Shown here: positions 37,428-46,144 of the stretch, piece by piece
How positions within the stretch are numbered: position 1 is the stretch's first letter
Layout: every line of letters starts with the position of its first letter
DNA from: Flavobacteriaceae bacterium
Lineage (GTDB): Bacteria > Bacteroidota > Bacteroidia > Flavobacteriales > Flavobacteriaceae
NCBI GenBank assembly: GCA_002725015.1
Contig: PBQM01000062.1
Location: 1 to 54,819 of the forward strand
Direction of reading: 5' to 3'
DNA: 54,819 bases
Notes under the pieces: generated by a model
What the model was told of the DNA's origin: nothing
The model's database searches: none
The model's input: only the letters and a program-made list of their open reading frames with translations
Program-made: the position numbers and the translations under genes

Positions 37428-39341
37428 ATGCAGTTTAGCCATCCAAACTATTTCTTTTTTTTAATTGCATTGTTAATTCCAATTTTGGTGCATTTATTTC
37501 AACTGCGAAAATTTAAAGTTCAAAATTTTACCAATCTTGCAGTTTTAGAGACAATTAAACTTCAAACACGCCAAAGCAAAACACTTAAAAAATGGCTGAT
37601 TTTAAGCCTGAGACTGTTGGCTATAACTTCCTTAGTAGTTGCTTTTACACAGCCTTATTTTTCAAATTTTAACTCTAAAAACGAAAATCCAGAAATTGTA
37701 ATTTATTTGGATAATTCATTCAGTATGCAAGCGCGAGGGACCAAAGGACCCCTTTTAAACCAAGCGGTTCAAAGTCTACTGTCAGAGAGGATTCCATTGG
37801 AAAATATAACTGTTTTTACAAACACGAAAACCTATCCAAATCGCAGTATAAAAGATTTAAAAAGTGAATTACTCGACATTGAATACATAGATCAACAATT
37901 ATCGATAACCGCTCTGTTTGCAAAAGCATCTTCATTGTTTACAAAAAATAAAACAGATCAAAAATATTTATTACTGATTTCCGATTTTCAAAAAAAGAAC
38001 AGTTTTGAACTAAACACAGATTTTAAGTTTCAGACTTTTTTAATTTCCTTAAGGCCTGTTGTCCCCAACAATGGTTTTATTGAAGCTCTAAGTGTAAAGT
38101 CCAAAATAAGTGATTATGAACTGAAAGTTGTAGGAAAAACTGTCAATGAAAGTCAAGACAGTCTAAATTTGAGCTTGTTCAACGGCAAAAAACTTATCGG
38201 AAAATCTGTTTTACTAAAATCAAAAAAATTTACAACAACTTTTAGCATCCCAAAAGACGAGCCCTTTAAAGGGCGTTTTGTTTTAGATGATCTTGGATTG
38301 ACCTATGACGATGTGTTTTATTTTAACATTGACAAGTCCGCAAAAACATCTGTTTTAGCCATTGGCGAAGAGAATAGGGGTTATTTGAGCAGAATTTTTA
38401 CAAAAGAAACGTTTTTGTACAATTTTACTGCTGTCAAGGGACTCAATTATAAGTTCCTTCAACAGCAAGATTTAATCATTATTTCAGAACTCAAAAGGCT
38501 GCCCAATGTCCTCATCAATAATTTGAAATCCTTTGTCAAAAATGGAGGAAGCTTGATCATTATTCCTACTGTCAACGGAGATATCGGTTCCTACAACACA
38601 TTTTTAGAAACTGAAAGTTTAAATTTTAAGACCCTAATTTCACACGAAAAAAAAATCACATACATTAACTTTGACCATCCCATTTTCAAGGAAGCATTTG
38701 AAAGAAGTGTCCGTAACTTTCAGTATCCCAAAATCAGACAGCACTACGAAATCAGTAGTGGTTTTAAAACATTGTTAAAATTTGAGGACAACAAACCCTT
38801 TTTAGTTCAAAAACAAAATCTATTTGTTTTTACAGCCCCCATTGGATCTGAAAATTCTAACTTCACCGAGTCTCCGCTTATTGTACCAACAATGTATGGG
38901 ATGGGTAAATCCAGTCTAAAGATTCCCAAATTATTTTACACCTTGGGAGAAAAAAATGAACTGGGTTTAAGGTTGAACTTTAAAAATGAAAGTGTTCTCA
39001 AACTCAGTCGCGACAAAAAGAGCTTTATTCCACTGCAATCAAAACAAAATTCAAAACTTAAACTATTTTTTGATAACATACCAAAAAAAGCAGGGCATTA
39101 CGCTTTGCATAAGGAATCAGACACCTTGCAATACTTAAGTTTCAATTACGACCGAAAAGAAAGTCTCTTACAGTACCATAATCTTGATAATTTAAAAGAT
39201 TTCAATGTCCTCGATTCCGTAAGCAAAGCACTAGAATCTGTAAAAAGTGAGGTGAATATTAACGAATTATGGAAATGGTTTGTTATTTTTGCGCTAATAT
39301 TTCTAGCAATAGAAATATTAGTATTAAAATTTTTTGAATGA
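37428..39341 (+). CDS. BatA (Aerotolerance N-terminal) / vWA-like domain membrane protein
   Basis: MQFSHPNYFFFLIALLIPILVHLFQLRKFKVQNFTNLAVLE; C-terminal TM. Confidence 0.88.
   Translation: MQFSHPNYFFFLIALLIPILVHLFQLRKFKVQNFTNLAVLETIKLQTRQSKTLKKWLILSLRLLAITSLVVAFTQPYFSNFNSKNENPEIVIYLDNSFSMQARGTKGPLLNQAVQSLLSERIPLENITVFTNTKTYPNRSIKDLKSELLDIEYIDQQLSITALFAKASSLFTKNKTDQKYLLLISDFQKKNSFELNTDFKFQTFLISLRPVVPNNGFIEALSVKSKISDYELKVVGKTVNESQDSLNLSLFNGKKLIGKSVLLKSKKFTTTFSIPKDEPFKGRFVLDDLGLTYDDVFYFNIDKSAKTSVLAIGEENRGYLSRIFTKETFLYNFTAVKGLNYKFLQQQDLIIISELKRLPNVLINNLKSFVKNGGSLIIIPTVNGDIGSYNTFLETESLNFKTLISHEKKITYINFDHPIFKEAFERSVRNFQYPKIRQHYEISSGFKTLLKFEDNKPFLVQKQNLFVFTAPIGSENSNFTESPLIVPTMYGMGKSSLKIPKLFYTLGEKNELGLRLNFKNESVLKLSRDKKSFIPLQSKQNSKLKLFFDNIPKKAGHYALHKESDTLQYLSFNYDRKESLLQYHNLDNLKDFNVLDSVSKALESVKSEVNINELWKWFVIFALIFLAIEILVLKFFE
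39294..39321 (+). other. Perfect 12-bp inverted repeat with GCAA loop, just before the dihydroorotase-like start
   Basis: CTAATATTTCTA-GCAA-TAGAAATATTAG, followed by a T-rich stretch and ATG 39338. Confidence 0.65.
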
Positions 39342-40591
39342 ACGCACTTCTAAAATCGGCTAAAATTCTTGATGAGAAAAGTGATTTTAATAACAAAATT
39401 CAAGACATTTTAATCGCCGATGGTCGCATTCTAAAGATTGGAGACACTCTCAAAAATCCCAAAAAATTTCAAGTTATTGATTTTGACAACCTTCACATCT
39501 CACAAGGTTGGTTTGATAGCAGTGTTTGCTTCGGAGAGCCTGGCTACGAAGATCGTGAAACCATAAAAAATGGGCTAAACGTGGCTGCCAAATCTGGCTT
39601 TACTTCCGTAGCACTTCAAGCCAATACCCAGCCAGTAATGGACCAACATTCGGCCATCGCATTTGCCAAAGCTCAATCTTACAACACCGCTACAAGACTT
39701 TTGCCTGTAGGGGCACTCACAGTCAATTCCGAAGGAACTCATTTGGCAGAGATATATGACATGTCAATGGCGGGCAGTGTAGCATTTGGGGATTATAAAA
39801 AATCAATTTCCAATTCAAATATATTAAAAATTGGATTGCAATATGCTTCAAATTTTGGGGGGCTTATACAATCTTTCCCCCAAGAGTCTAAAATTGCGGA
39901 ATCTGGCGTTATGAATGAAAATATCAGCAGTACAAAACTAGGGCTCAAAGGAAACCCCGAATTGGCGGAGATACTACAAGTTGGAAGAGATTTAGATATT
40001 TTGGAATACACGGGTGGGAAACTTCACATTCCTACAATTTCAACGGCCAAATCTGTTGAACTTTTGAGAGCCGCCAAAGCCAAAGGCTTAGATGTGAGTT
40101 GTAGCGTGGCAATTCACAATTTGATATTCAAAGATTCTGATATTGAAAACTACAATACAAACTTTAAAGTCAATCCTCCTTTGAGAACGTCAACATCAAT
40201 TAAAGCCCTGATTGAGGGGGTCAAGGATGGAACAATTGATATGGTAACTTCGGATCACAATCCCATTGCGATTGAGGACAAAAAAGTGGAGTTTGATTAT
40301 GCTGCTTTTGGAACCATTGGATTGGAAAGTGCTTTTGGAGCCCTAAACGCTGTTTTTTCAACCAAAAAAACCATTGATATTCTCACTAGTGGAAAACGTA
40401 GATTTGGGATTGAAAATGCTTCAATCAATATTGGCAATTCTTGTAACATAACACTTTTTAACCCCGAAATAACATACAAATTTAAAAATGATCATATCGC
40501 CTCAAAATCTAAAAATTCTATGTTTATTGGGAGTCCATTGAAAGGGGCTGTTTACGGTGTTATTGCCAACCGAACGGCTGTTTTAAAGTAA
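39338..40591 (+). CDS. Dihydroorotase-like amidohydrolase family protein lacking key metal-binding residues
   Basis: Family motifs EPGYEDRETIKNGLNVAAKSGFTSVALQANTQPV and KVNPPLRTS present; the DxHxH segment reads DSSVCFG and TDHAPH reads SDHNPI. Confidence 0.88.
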   Translation: MNALLKSAKILDEKSDFNNKIQDILIADGRILKIGDTLKNPKKFQVIDFDNLHISQGWFDSSVCFGEPGYEDRETIKNGLNVAAKSGFTSVALQANTQPVMDQHSAIAFAKAQSYNTATRLLPVGALTVNSEGTHLAEIYDMSMAGSVAFGDYKKSISNSNILKIGLQYASNFGGLIQSFPQESKIAESGVMNENISSTKLGLKGNPELAEILQVGRDLDILEYTGGKLHIPTISTAKSVELLRAAKAKGLDVSCSVAIHNLIFKDSDIENYNTNFKVNPPLRTSTSIKALIEGVKDGTIDMVTSDHNPIAIEDKKVEFDYAAFGTIGLESAFGALNAVFSTKKTIDILTSGKRRFGIENASINIGNSCNITLFNPEITYKFKNDHIASKSKNSMFIGSPLKGAVYGVIANRTAVLK

Positions 40592-40608
40592 CAAGTAAAT
40601 TTATTTGT

Positions 40609-40923
40609 ATGAAATCTGAAAAATCCACAGCTTTTATAAGCTATCTTGGTGTCCTTGGACTGCTTATCGCATATTTGAACAACAAACAACTTAAAAGTGA
40701 TTTTGTAAGTTTTCACACAAGACAATCTTTAGGTCTTTGCATTGGCTTTTTTATGTTGGGATACCCCGTAGGTAATTTTGACAATTGGACGGTCACTTTG
40801 GCTTTCTGGATAGCATTCATTGTTTTAAATATTTATGGCATAGCAACAGCTTTAGCCGGTTCAATAACTGCGGTTCCACTGTTTGGAATTTTTTTTCAAA
40901 AAATTTTTAAAAATATCTCTTAG
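40609..40923 (+). CDS. Small membrane protein, DUF4870/import-component-like
   Basis: STAFISYLGVLGLLIAYLNNKQLKSDFVSFHTRQSLGL, three to four TM helices. Confidence 0.7.
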   Translation: MKSEKSTAFISYLGVLGLLIAYLNNKQLKSDFVSFHTRQSLGLCIGFFMLGYPVGNFDNWTVTLAFWIAFIVLNIYGIATALAGSITAVPLFGIFFQKIFKNIS

Positions 40924-40925
40924 AA

Positions 40926-41579
40926 ATGTCAGAACCATTGCCCCTTGTCTCAGTTGTTCGAAAATCAACCCTGTGTTCGGAAGCTCCCCTCTTGATCCTT
41001 TTACACGGCTATGGCAGTAACGAAAATGACTTGTTTTCATTCGCTGCTGATCTCCCAGAGGAACTCTGTATTATTGCATTGCGTGCCCCCTATCCACTGC
41101 ATCAACAGGGGCATGCATGGTATGCTATAAATTTTGATGCAGATCAAAAAAAATGGAATGATGTGGCCCAAGCAAAAGAGTCTATGAAAATAATTATGGA
41201 TTGTATTGATCGCGCCTGTGAAATCTATAATATTGATGCTAAAAATATAAATCTTTTGGGGTTTAGTCAGGGATGTATTTTGAGTACTGCATTGGCCTTA
41301 AACCATCCTGAAAAATTTAAAAACATCATAGGTTTGAGTGGGTATATATGCAGAGAGTTTTTGGATAAACCCAAAGACAAAAAAGCCTATAAACACTTAA
41401 ACATCTATTGTTCTCATGGGACTTCAGATCCTGTAATTCCGATCGAATGGGCTAGAGAGACTCCAAAATACTTAAACAGCTTGGGCATCAAAAACTACTA
41501 CAGTGAGTTTGGCGTTGGACACGGAGTCGCGGCAGAAAACTTTTTTGAATTTAAAGAATGGCTTCAAGCGAGAGTTTAA
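40926..41579 (+). CDS. Alpha/beta hydrolase, phospholipase/carboxylesterase family
   Basis: LLILLHGYGSNENDLFSFA, LLGFSQGCILSTALAL, GTSDPVIPIEWARE, GHGV. Confidence 0.9.
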   Translation: MSEPLPLVSVVRKSTLCSEAPLLILLHGYGSNENDLFSFAADLPEELCIIALRAPYPLHQQGHAWYAINFDADQKKWNDVAQAKESMKIIMDCIDRACEIYNIDAKNINLLGFSQGCILSTALALNHPEKFKNIIGLSGYICREFLDKPKDKKAYKHLNIYCSHGTSDPVIPIEWARETPKYLNSLGIKNYYSEFGVGHGVAAENFFEFKEWLQARV

Positions 41580-41764
41580 AATCCTGCGGTCATCTTCATT
41601 TGTGTTTTTAATTCGTTGTTTTCATTCTCAAGCCTTTCAATTTTTGATTTAAAAACCTTTATATCCTTTTCGTATTTATCAATGATTTGTTTTGAATTCA
41701 CGTGTTGAAAAATAACGACTAAAATTGTAAAAACTAGAGCGAAAGTTAGAAATTTTAATTTCAT
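41576..41764 (-). CDS. Small protein with N-terminal TM and coiled coil, 62 aa
   Basis: MKLKFLTFALVFTILVVIFQHVNSKQIIDKYEKDIKVFKSKIERLENENNELKTQMK. Confidence 0.6.
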   Translation of the reverse strand: MKLKFLTFALVFTILVVIFQHVNSKQIIDKYEKDIKVFKSKIERLENENNELKTQMKMTAGF

Positions 41765-42526
41765 TTAAATGGTTATTTTAAGTTCATCATAAGCCAGAAA
41801 TACATTTTTTGGCAGTGTTTTTTGCACCTCGTCATGAAATCCTAAATGGTGACTTATATGCGTTAAATAAGCCTTTTTGGGCTTGACAAGTTCTATAAAA
41901 GCCAAAGCTTCCTCTAAATTAAAATGCGAAATATGTGGTTCTTTACGCAGCGCATTGACCACTAAGACTTCCAAGTCTTGTAATTTGTCAATTTCTTCGT
42001 TTGGGACGGTTTTTGCATCTGTAATATAAGCAAAATCATCCGTTCTAAATCCAAAAACAGCAAGCTTGTAATGGTACACTTGGATTGGAATTATTTCTTT
42101 GTTTTTTATTAAAAAGGGAGCATTTTTAATCATTTTAAAATCAAAAGTCAAAACCCCAGGATATTTATTTTCAGTTTTAAAAATATAACCAAAACGTTTT
42201 TCTAATGCTTTTACAACACGTTCGTGGGCGTAGGCGAGAATATCTCCTTGACGGTAGTAAAATGGTCTTAAATCATCAATTCCAGCAGTGTGGTCGCTGT
42301 GCTCGTGTGTAAATAAGACCGCATCGATTTGAGTACAATTAGCTCTAAGGACTTGCTGTCTGAAGTCTGGACCACAATCGATTAAAAGGGTCAAATTTTC
42401 CCATTCTAAAAGCACAGAGACTCTCAAGCGTTTATCCTTTTTATTTTTGCTTAAACAAACGGGGTGATTGCTTCCAATGATTGGAATACCTTGAGAAGTT
42501 CCAGTTCCTAAAAATGTAATTTTCAA
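41765..42526 (-). CDS. MBL-fold metallo-hydrolase (PhnP-like)
   Basis: KITFLGTGTSQGIPIIGSNHPVC, LFTHEHSDHTAGIDDLR, YLTHISHHLGFHDEV. TTG start at 42526 inferred from homology-like N-terminus and the upstream promoter; track start was 42634. Confidence 0.88.
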   Translation of the reverse strand: MKITFLGTGTSQGIPIIGSNHPVCLSKNKKDKRLRVSVLLEWENLTLLIDCGPDFRQQVLRANCTQIDAVLFTHEHSDHTAGIDDLRPFYYRQGDILAYAHERVVKALEKRFGYIFKTENKYPGVLTFDFKMIKNAPFLIKNKEIIPIQVYHYKLAVFGFRTDDFAYITDAKTVPNEEIDKLQDLEVLVVNALRKEPHISHFNLEEALAFIELVKPKKAYLTHISHHLGFHDEVQKTLPKNVFLAYDELKITI

Positions 42527-42543
42527 CCTGTTGAAGCTTTGTG

Positions 42544-42551
42544 CAAAAATA
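42544..42551 (-). promoter_or_regulatory. -7 element TATTTTTG for the MBL hydrolase
   Basis: CAAAAATA on + strand, 17 nt upstream of TTG 42526. Confidence 0.5.
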
Positions 42552-42563
42552 ATGTATTTTTTT

Positions 42564-42592
42564 TTGTAGGCTTGCTTAAAGTTATAACTTTG
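42564..42592 (+). promoter_or_regulatory. Bacteroidota promoter TTG-N18-TAACTTTG, with a 14-bp palindrome AAAGTTATAACTTT over the -7
   Basis: TTG 42564-42566, TAACTTTG 42585-42592, palindrome 42578-42591. Confidence 0.65.
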
Positions 42593-42621
42593 TAATATCT
42601 CAAAAACTACAACTGGTACTG

Positions 42622-44076
42622 ATGGAAATAACACTCAAGGGTGATGCTCAAATGAAAAGCGTACCGTCTTTAAAGGACAAAGCTTTAAGGATTAACCTCA
42701 ACGAAAATATTTACGGAACCTTTGCTGAAATAGGCGCTGGACAAGAAACAGTCAGACAATTTTTTAGAGCTGGGGGTGCATCTGGAACCATTGCTAAGGC
42801 CATGTCTGCCTATGATAAATCTTTTAGCGATGCAATTTATGGAATTGAAAATGATAGGCGATATGTCACTGAAAACCGTCTGAGAAAAATGTTGACGCAT
42901 GAGGTTAGACTTATTGAAGAGCGAATTTCAAGAGATGACAACCCCAATAAAATGTTTTTCAGTTATGCAAATACAGTTTCAACCATTGATTTTGCAAAAC
43001 GCTATAAAGGTCACGGGTGGATGGGGCTAAGATATCAGATTGATCCCAACGAAGCCTACAATGAAATTATTTTACACCTGCGATTTAAAGAAAGTGACGC
43101 CCGTCTTCAACAAGAAACTTTAGGTAAACTGGGAACCAATCTAATTTATGGTGCTTTTTATAAACACAATCAACCCAAAAAATTACTCCGTTATTTATAT
43201 GATCACTTGAGCAAAGATCAAATTGAAATCGATACCATAAACTTCTCAGGACCCGTCTTCAAGGATGTTGACAATCGCCTTATGAGTCTTCAACTTGTAA
43301 AAAATGGGATGACCGATGCAGTGATGTTTGCGCCAGATGGCAATAATGTACTTCCAGCACGTGTGCTCTACAAAAAAAATATTTTGGCGTTTAGAGGAAG
43401 TTTTAGACCAGTGACACGTGTCAATGTGGATATGTATGAAAACTCTTTTGAGATGTTTAAAAAAGAAAACAAAGTTGATATTGAAAAGACGCAAGTTGTG
43501 TTTGAAATTACACTCTCAAATCTTAGAGCTTCAGGGGGTGAAATCGACGAACAAGATTTTATGGACCGTGCGCGTTTGTTGTGTTCGCTAGGACAAACAG
43601 TCCTTATTTCCAATTTTCAAGAATATTATAAACTCGTGGAATACTTCAGTTTATATTCAAAAAAACGAATGGTACTGTCTATGGGGGTTAACAACCTTAT
43701 TGATATTTTTGATCAAAAATACTACCGCCATCTCAGTGGTGGAATTTTGGAAGCTTTCGGGAAATTATTCCACAAAGATTTAAAGGTTTATTTATACCCA
43801 ATGCTTGGAGAAGATGGCGAATTGATTACAAGTGAAAACCTAAAAGTACATCCCAGAATGAAAGAACTTTATAAATACTTTAAATACACTGGGAAGTTGG
43901 TCGATATACAAAACTACAAACCAGAAATTTTAAATATTTTCTCTCGTAAAGTACTCAAGATGATTAATTCTGGTAAAGCGGGCTGGGAACCGTTACTTCC
44001 AGAAGTTGTTTCTGAAATGATTAAAGATAAACAACTCTTTGGGTACTCTAAAAAAGAGGCCCTGACCAAGCCCTAA
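42622..44076 (+). CDS. Large conserved protein of unknown function (484 aa)
   Basis: Long intact ORF with its own promoter; LRINLNENIYGTFAEIGAGQETVRQFFRAGGASGTIAKAMSAYDK. I do not recognise a catalytic motif. Confidence 0.75.
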   Translation: MEITLKGDAQMKSVPSLKDKALRINLNENIYGTFAEIGAGQETVRQFFRAGGASGTIAKAMSAYDKSFSDAIYGIENDRRYVTENRLRKMLTHEVRLIEERISRDDNPNKMFFSYANTVSTIDFAKRYKGHGWMGLRYQIDPNEAYNEIILHLRFKESDARLQQETLGKLGTNLIYGAFYKHNQPKKLLRYLYDHLSKDQIEIDTINFSGPVFKDVDNRLMSLQLVKNGMTDAVMFAPDGNNVLPARVLYKKNILAFRGSFRPVTRVNVDMYENSFEMFKKENKVDIEKTQVVFEITLSNLRASGGEIDEQDFMDRARLLCSLGQTVLISNFQEYYKLVEYFSLYSKKRMVLSMGVNNLIDIFDQKYYRHLSGGILEAFGKLFHKDLKVYLYPMLGEDGELITSENLKVHPRMKELYKYFKYTGKLVDIQNYKPEILNIFSRKVLKMINSGKAGWEPLLPEVVSEMIKDKQLFGYSKKEALTKP

Positions 44077-44078
44077 AG

Positions 44079-44531
44079 TCAGCCTAATATTTGTGTGCTG
44101 TGCTCCTTAGTTTTTACTTTGGTGATGACCGATTCTATGGTTCCATTTTCGTCTATTACAAAAGTGGTCCTGTGAATTCCATCGTACTCCCGCCCCATGA
44201 ATTTTTTTGGTCCCCATACGCCATAAGCATTGATCACAGTCATTTTTTCATCGGCCAATAAATCATAGGGAAATTCATATTTATTTTTAAAATTTAACTG
44301 GCGTTTGGGACTGTCTGCACTGACCCCTAAAACGGCATATCCAGCGGCTTGAAAACGCTTGTAATTATCACTTAAGTTGCAAGCCTCTAAGGTACATCCA
44401 GGAGTGCTTGCCTTTGGGTAAAAAAACAATACCAATTTTTGACCCTTAAAATCAGATAAACAGAGGAAATTACCATCTTGGTTGGGGGTTTTGAAGTCGG
44501 GGGCTTTATCGCCAGCTTTAAGTGCAGTCAT
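44079..44531 (-). CDS. bcp: Thioredoxin-dependent thiol peroxidase (Bcp/PrxQ)
   Basis: LKAGDKAPDFKTPNQDGNFLCLSDFKGQKLVLFFYPKASTPGCTLEACNLSD. Confidence 0.95.
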   Translation of the reverse strand: MTALKAGDKAPDFKTPNQDGNFLCLSDFKGQKLVLFFYPKASTPGCTLEACNLSDNYKRFQAAGYAVLGVSADSPKRQLNFKNKYEFPYDLLADEKMTVINAYGVWGPKKFMGREYDGIHRTTFVIDENGTIESVITKVKTKEHSTQILG

Positions 44532-44535
44532 ATTT

Positions 44536-44561
44536 ATTATATTTGTTCATACAAATATAAT
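44536..44561. promoter_or_regulatory. Symmetric overlapping promoters for bcp (-) and nth (+)
   Basis: Perfect inverted repeat ATTATATTTGT-TCAT-ACAAATATAAT; each arm carries a TATATTTG -7 element (+ 44538-44545; - 44552-44559). Confidence 0.75.
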
Positions 44562-44564
44562 CTA

Positions 44565-45215
44565 ATGACCAAAACAGAAAAGGTAAATTTTGTTATAAAA
44601 ACCTTAAAAAATTTATACCCAGAAATACCCGTTCCATTGGATCATAAAGACCCTTATACTTTACTAATCGCAGTTTTACTATCGGCTCAATGCACAGATG
44701 TACGAGTCAACCAAATAACTCCAATACTTTTTGAAAGAGCAGACAATCCCTATGATATGGTCAAACTCTCTGTAGATGAAATCAGAGCCATCATCCGACC
44801 TTGTGGACTCTCTCCAATGAAAAGCAAGGGTATTTATGGATTGTCGCGTATTTTAATTGAAAAATTCCAAGGCAAAGTACCCCAAAGTTTTGAAGCACTA
44901 GAAGCACTGCCAGCCGTGGGACATAAAACTGCGAGTGTGGTCATGTCTCAAGCCTTTGGGGTGGCTGCATTTCCAGTCGATACACACATTCACCGATTGA
45001 TGTATCGCTGGAACCTTTCCAATGGTAAAAACGTGAAACAAACCGAAAAAGACGCCAAACGCTTGTTTCCAAAAGAGCTTTGGAATGACTTACATCTTCA
45101 AATTATATGGTATGGACGTGAATATTCTCCTGCGCGCGGATGGAATCTTGAAAAAGACATCATTAGCAAAACAATCGGCCGAAAGTCGATTTTGAAACAA
45201 AAGATTAGAGATTAA
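44565..45215 (+). CDS. nth: Endonuclease III
   Basis: LLIAVLLSAQCTDVRVNQ, LEALPAVGHKTASVVMSQAFGVAAFPVDTHIHRLMYRW. ATG 44565 follows the promoter; the track start 44478 lies inside bcp. Confidence 0.93.
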   Translation: MTKTEKVNFVIKTLKNLYPEIPVPLDHKDPYTLLIAVLLSAQCTDVRVNQITPILFERADNPYDMVKLSVDEIRAIIRPCGLSPMKSKGIYGLSRILIEKFQGKVPQSFEALEALPAVGHKTASVVMSQAFGVAAFPVDTHIHRLMYRWNLSNGKNVKQTEKDAKRLFPKELWNDLHLQIIWYGREYSPARGWNLEKDIISKTIGRKSILKQKIRD

Positions 45216-45246
45216 AAAAATCCCAGTCAAATTGAATGGGATTTTT
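45216..45246 (+). terminator. Rho-independent terminator after nth
   Basis: AAAAATCCCA-GTCAAATTGAA-TGGGATTTTT; perfect 10-bp stem. May act bidirectionally. Confidence 0.85.
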
Positions 45247-45255
45247 AAACAAAAT

Positions 45256-45405
45256 TTAATTTATAAACGTTTCAAATAGGATGCTTTGAACAGGCATAAT
45301 TTTTAACGCCTTTGAATAATCTAGTAAAAAACGTATTGTTTTTTTACGGGGCTTTAATCTTTCGTGATTTGAAGTGTTCTCTGAGTAAAGTTGTGCCATT
45401 CGCAT
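45256..45405 (-). CDS. Unannotated small ORF, 49 aa
   Basis: MRMAQLYSENTSNHERLKPRKKTIRFLLDYSKALKIMPVQSILFETFIN; below the track length cutoff, fills the nth-sigma gap. Confidence 0.55.
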   Translation of the reverse strand: MRMAQLYSENTSNHERLKPRKKTIRFLLDYSKALKIMPVQSILFETFIN

Positions 45406-45464
45406 TTTAGTTTTATGGATACAAAAATACTAACGCAGAACTTCTGGATTTATTTTACAAATGA

Positions 45465-46049
45465 CTAATTAATTAAGCTGATGTTGTGTTTGTCAATCAT
45501 CTTTCGAAGGTTGATCAACCCATAACGCATGCGGCCTAAAGCGGTGTTGATACTAACGCCTGTATTCTCAGAAATTTCTTTAAAACTCATGTCTTGGTAA
45601 ATCCGCATTTTAATGACTGTTTTTTGATCCTCTGGAAGTTCTTCCAAAAGAATTCTTACGTGATCTGCAATTTGATTTTCTACAATTTTATTTTCAGCGT
45701 TGGGACTCTCGTCAGAGAGGACTGAAAAAATATCAAAATCTCCCTTATTTTTAAATTTTGGCATGCGGTTATTTTTTCTAAAATAGTCAATTACCAAATT
45801 GTGAGCAATCCGCATAACCCAAGGTAAGAATTTACCTTGTTCGTTATAATTCCCCCGTTTTAAAGTTCGTATAACTTTGATAAAGGTGTCTTGAAAAACA
45901 TCTTCTGTAGCATCTCGGTCTTGAATTTTAGAAAAAATAAAGCCGTAAAGACGTGCTTGATGTCTGTTTATAAGTACTGAAAGGGCTACTTCCTCTCCTA
46001 AAATATAGTTACTGACGAGCTGAGCATCACTTAAGGATTTGATATTCAT
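45465..46049 (-). CDS. RNA polymerase sigma factor, ECF subfamily
   Basis: EDVFQDTFIKVIRTLKRGNYNEQGKFLPWVMRIAHNLVIDYFRK; MRIYQDMSFKEISENTGVSINTALGRMRYGLINLRK. Confidence 0.94.
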   Translation of the reverse strand: MNIKSLSDAQLVSNYILGEEVALSVLINRHQARLYGFIFSKIQDRDATEDVFQDTFIKVIRTLKRGNYNEQGKFLPWVMRIAHNLVIDYFRKNNRMPKFKNKGDFDIFSVLSDESPNAENKIVENQIADHVRILLEELPEDQKTVIKMRIYQDMSFKEISENTGVSINTALGRMRYGLINLRKMIDKHNISLIN

Positions 46050-46144
46050 AACATTACTTTTTTATCACACAAAGAAGGTGATGGTTTAAAATTTATTATT
46101 AAGTAATGTTATTCTATAAGCGAAAAAAAATTTTATTTAGACAT

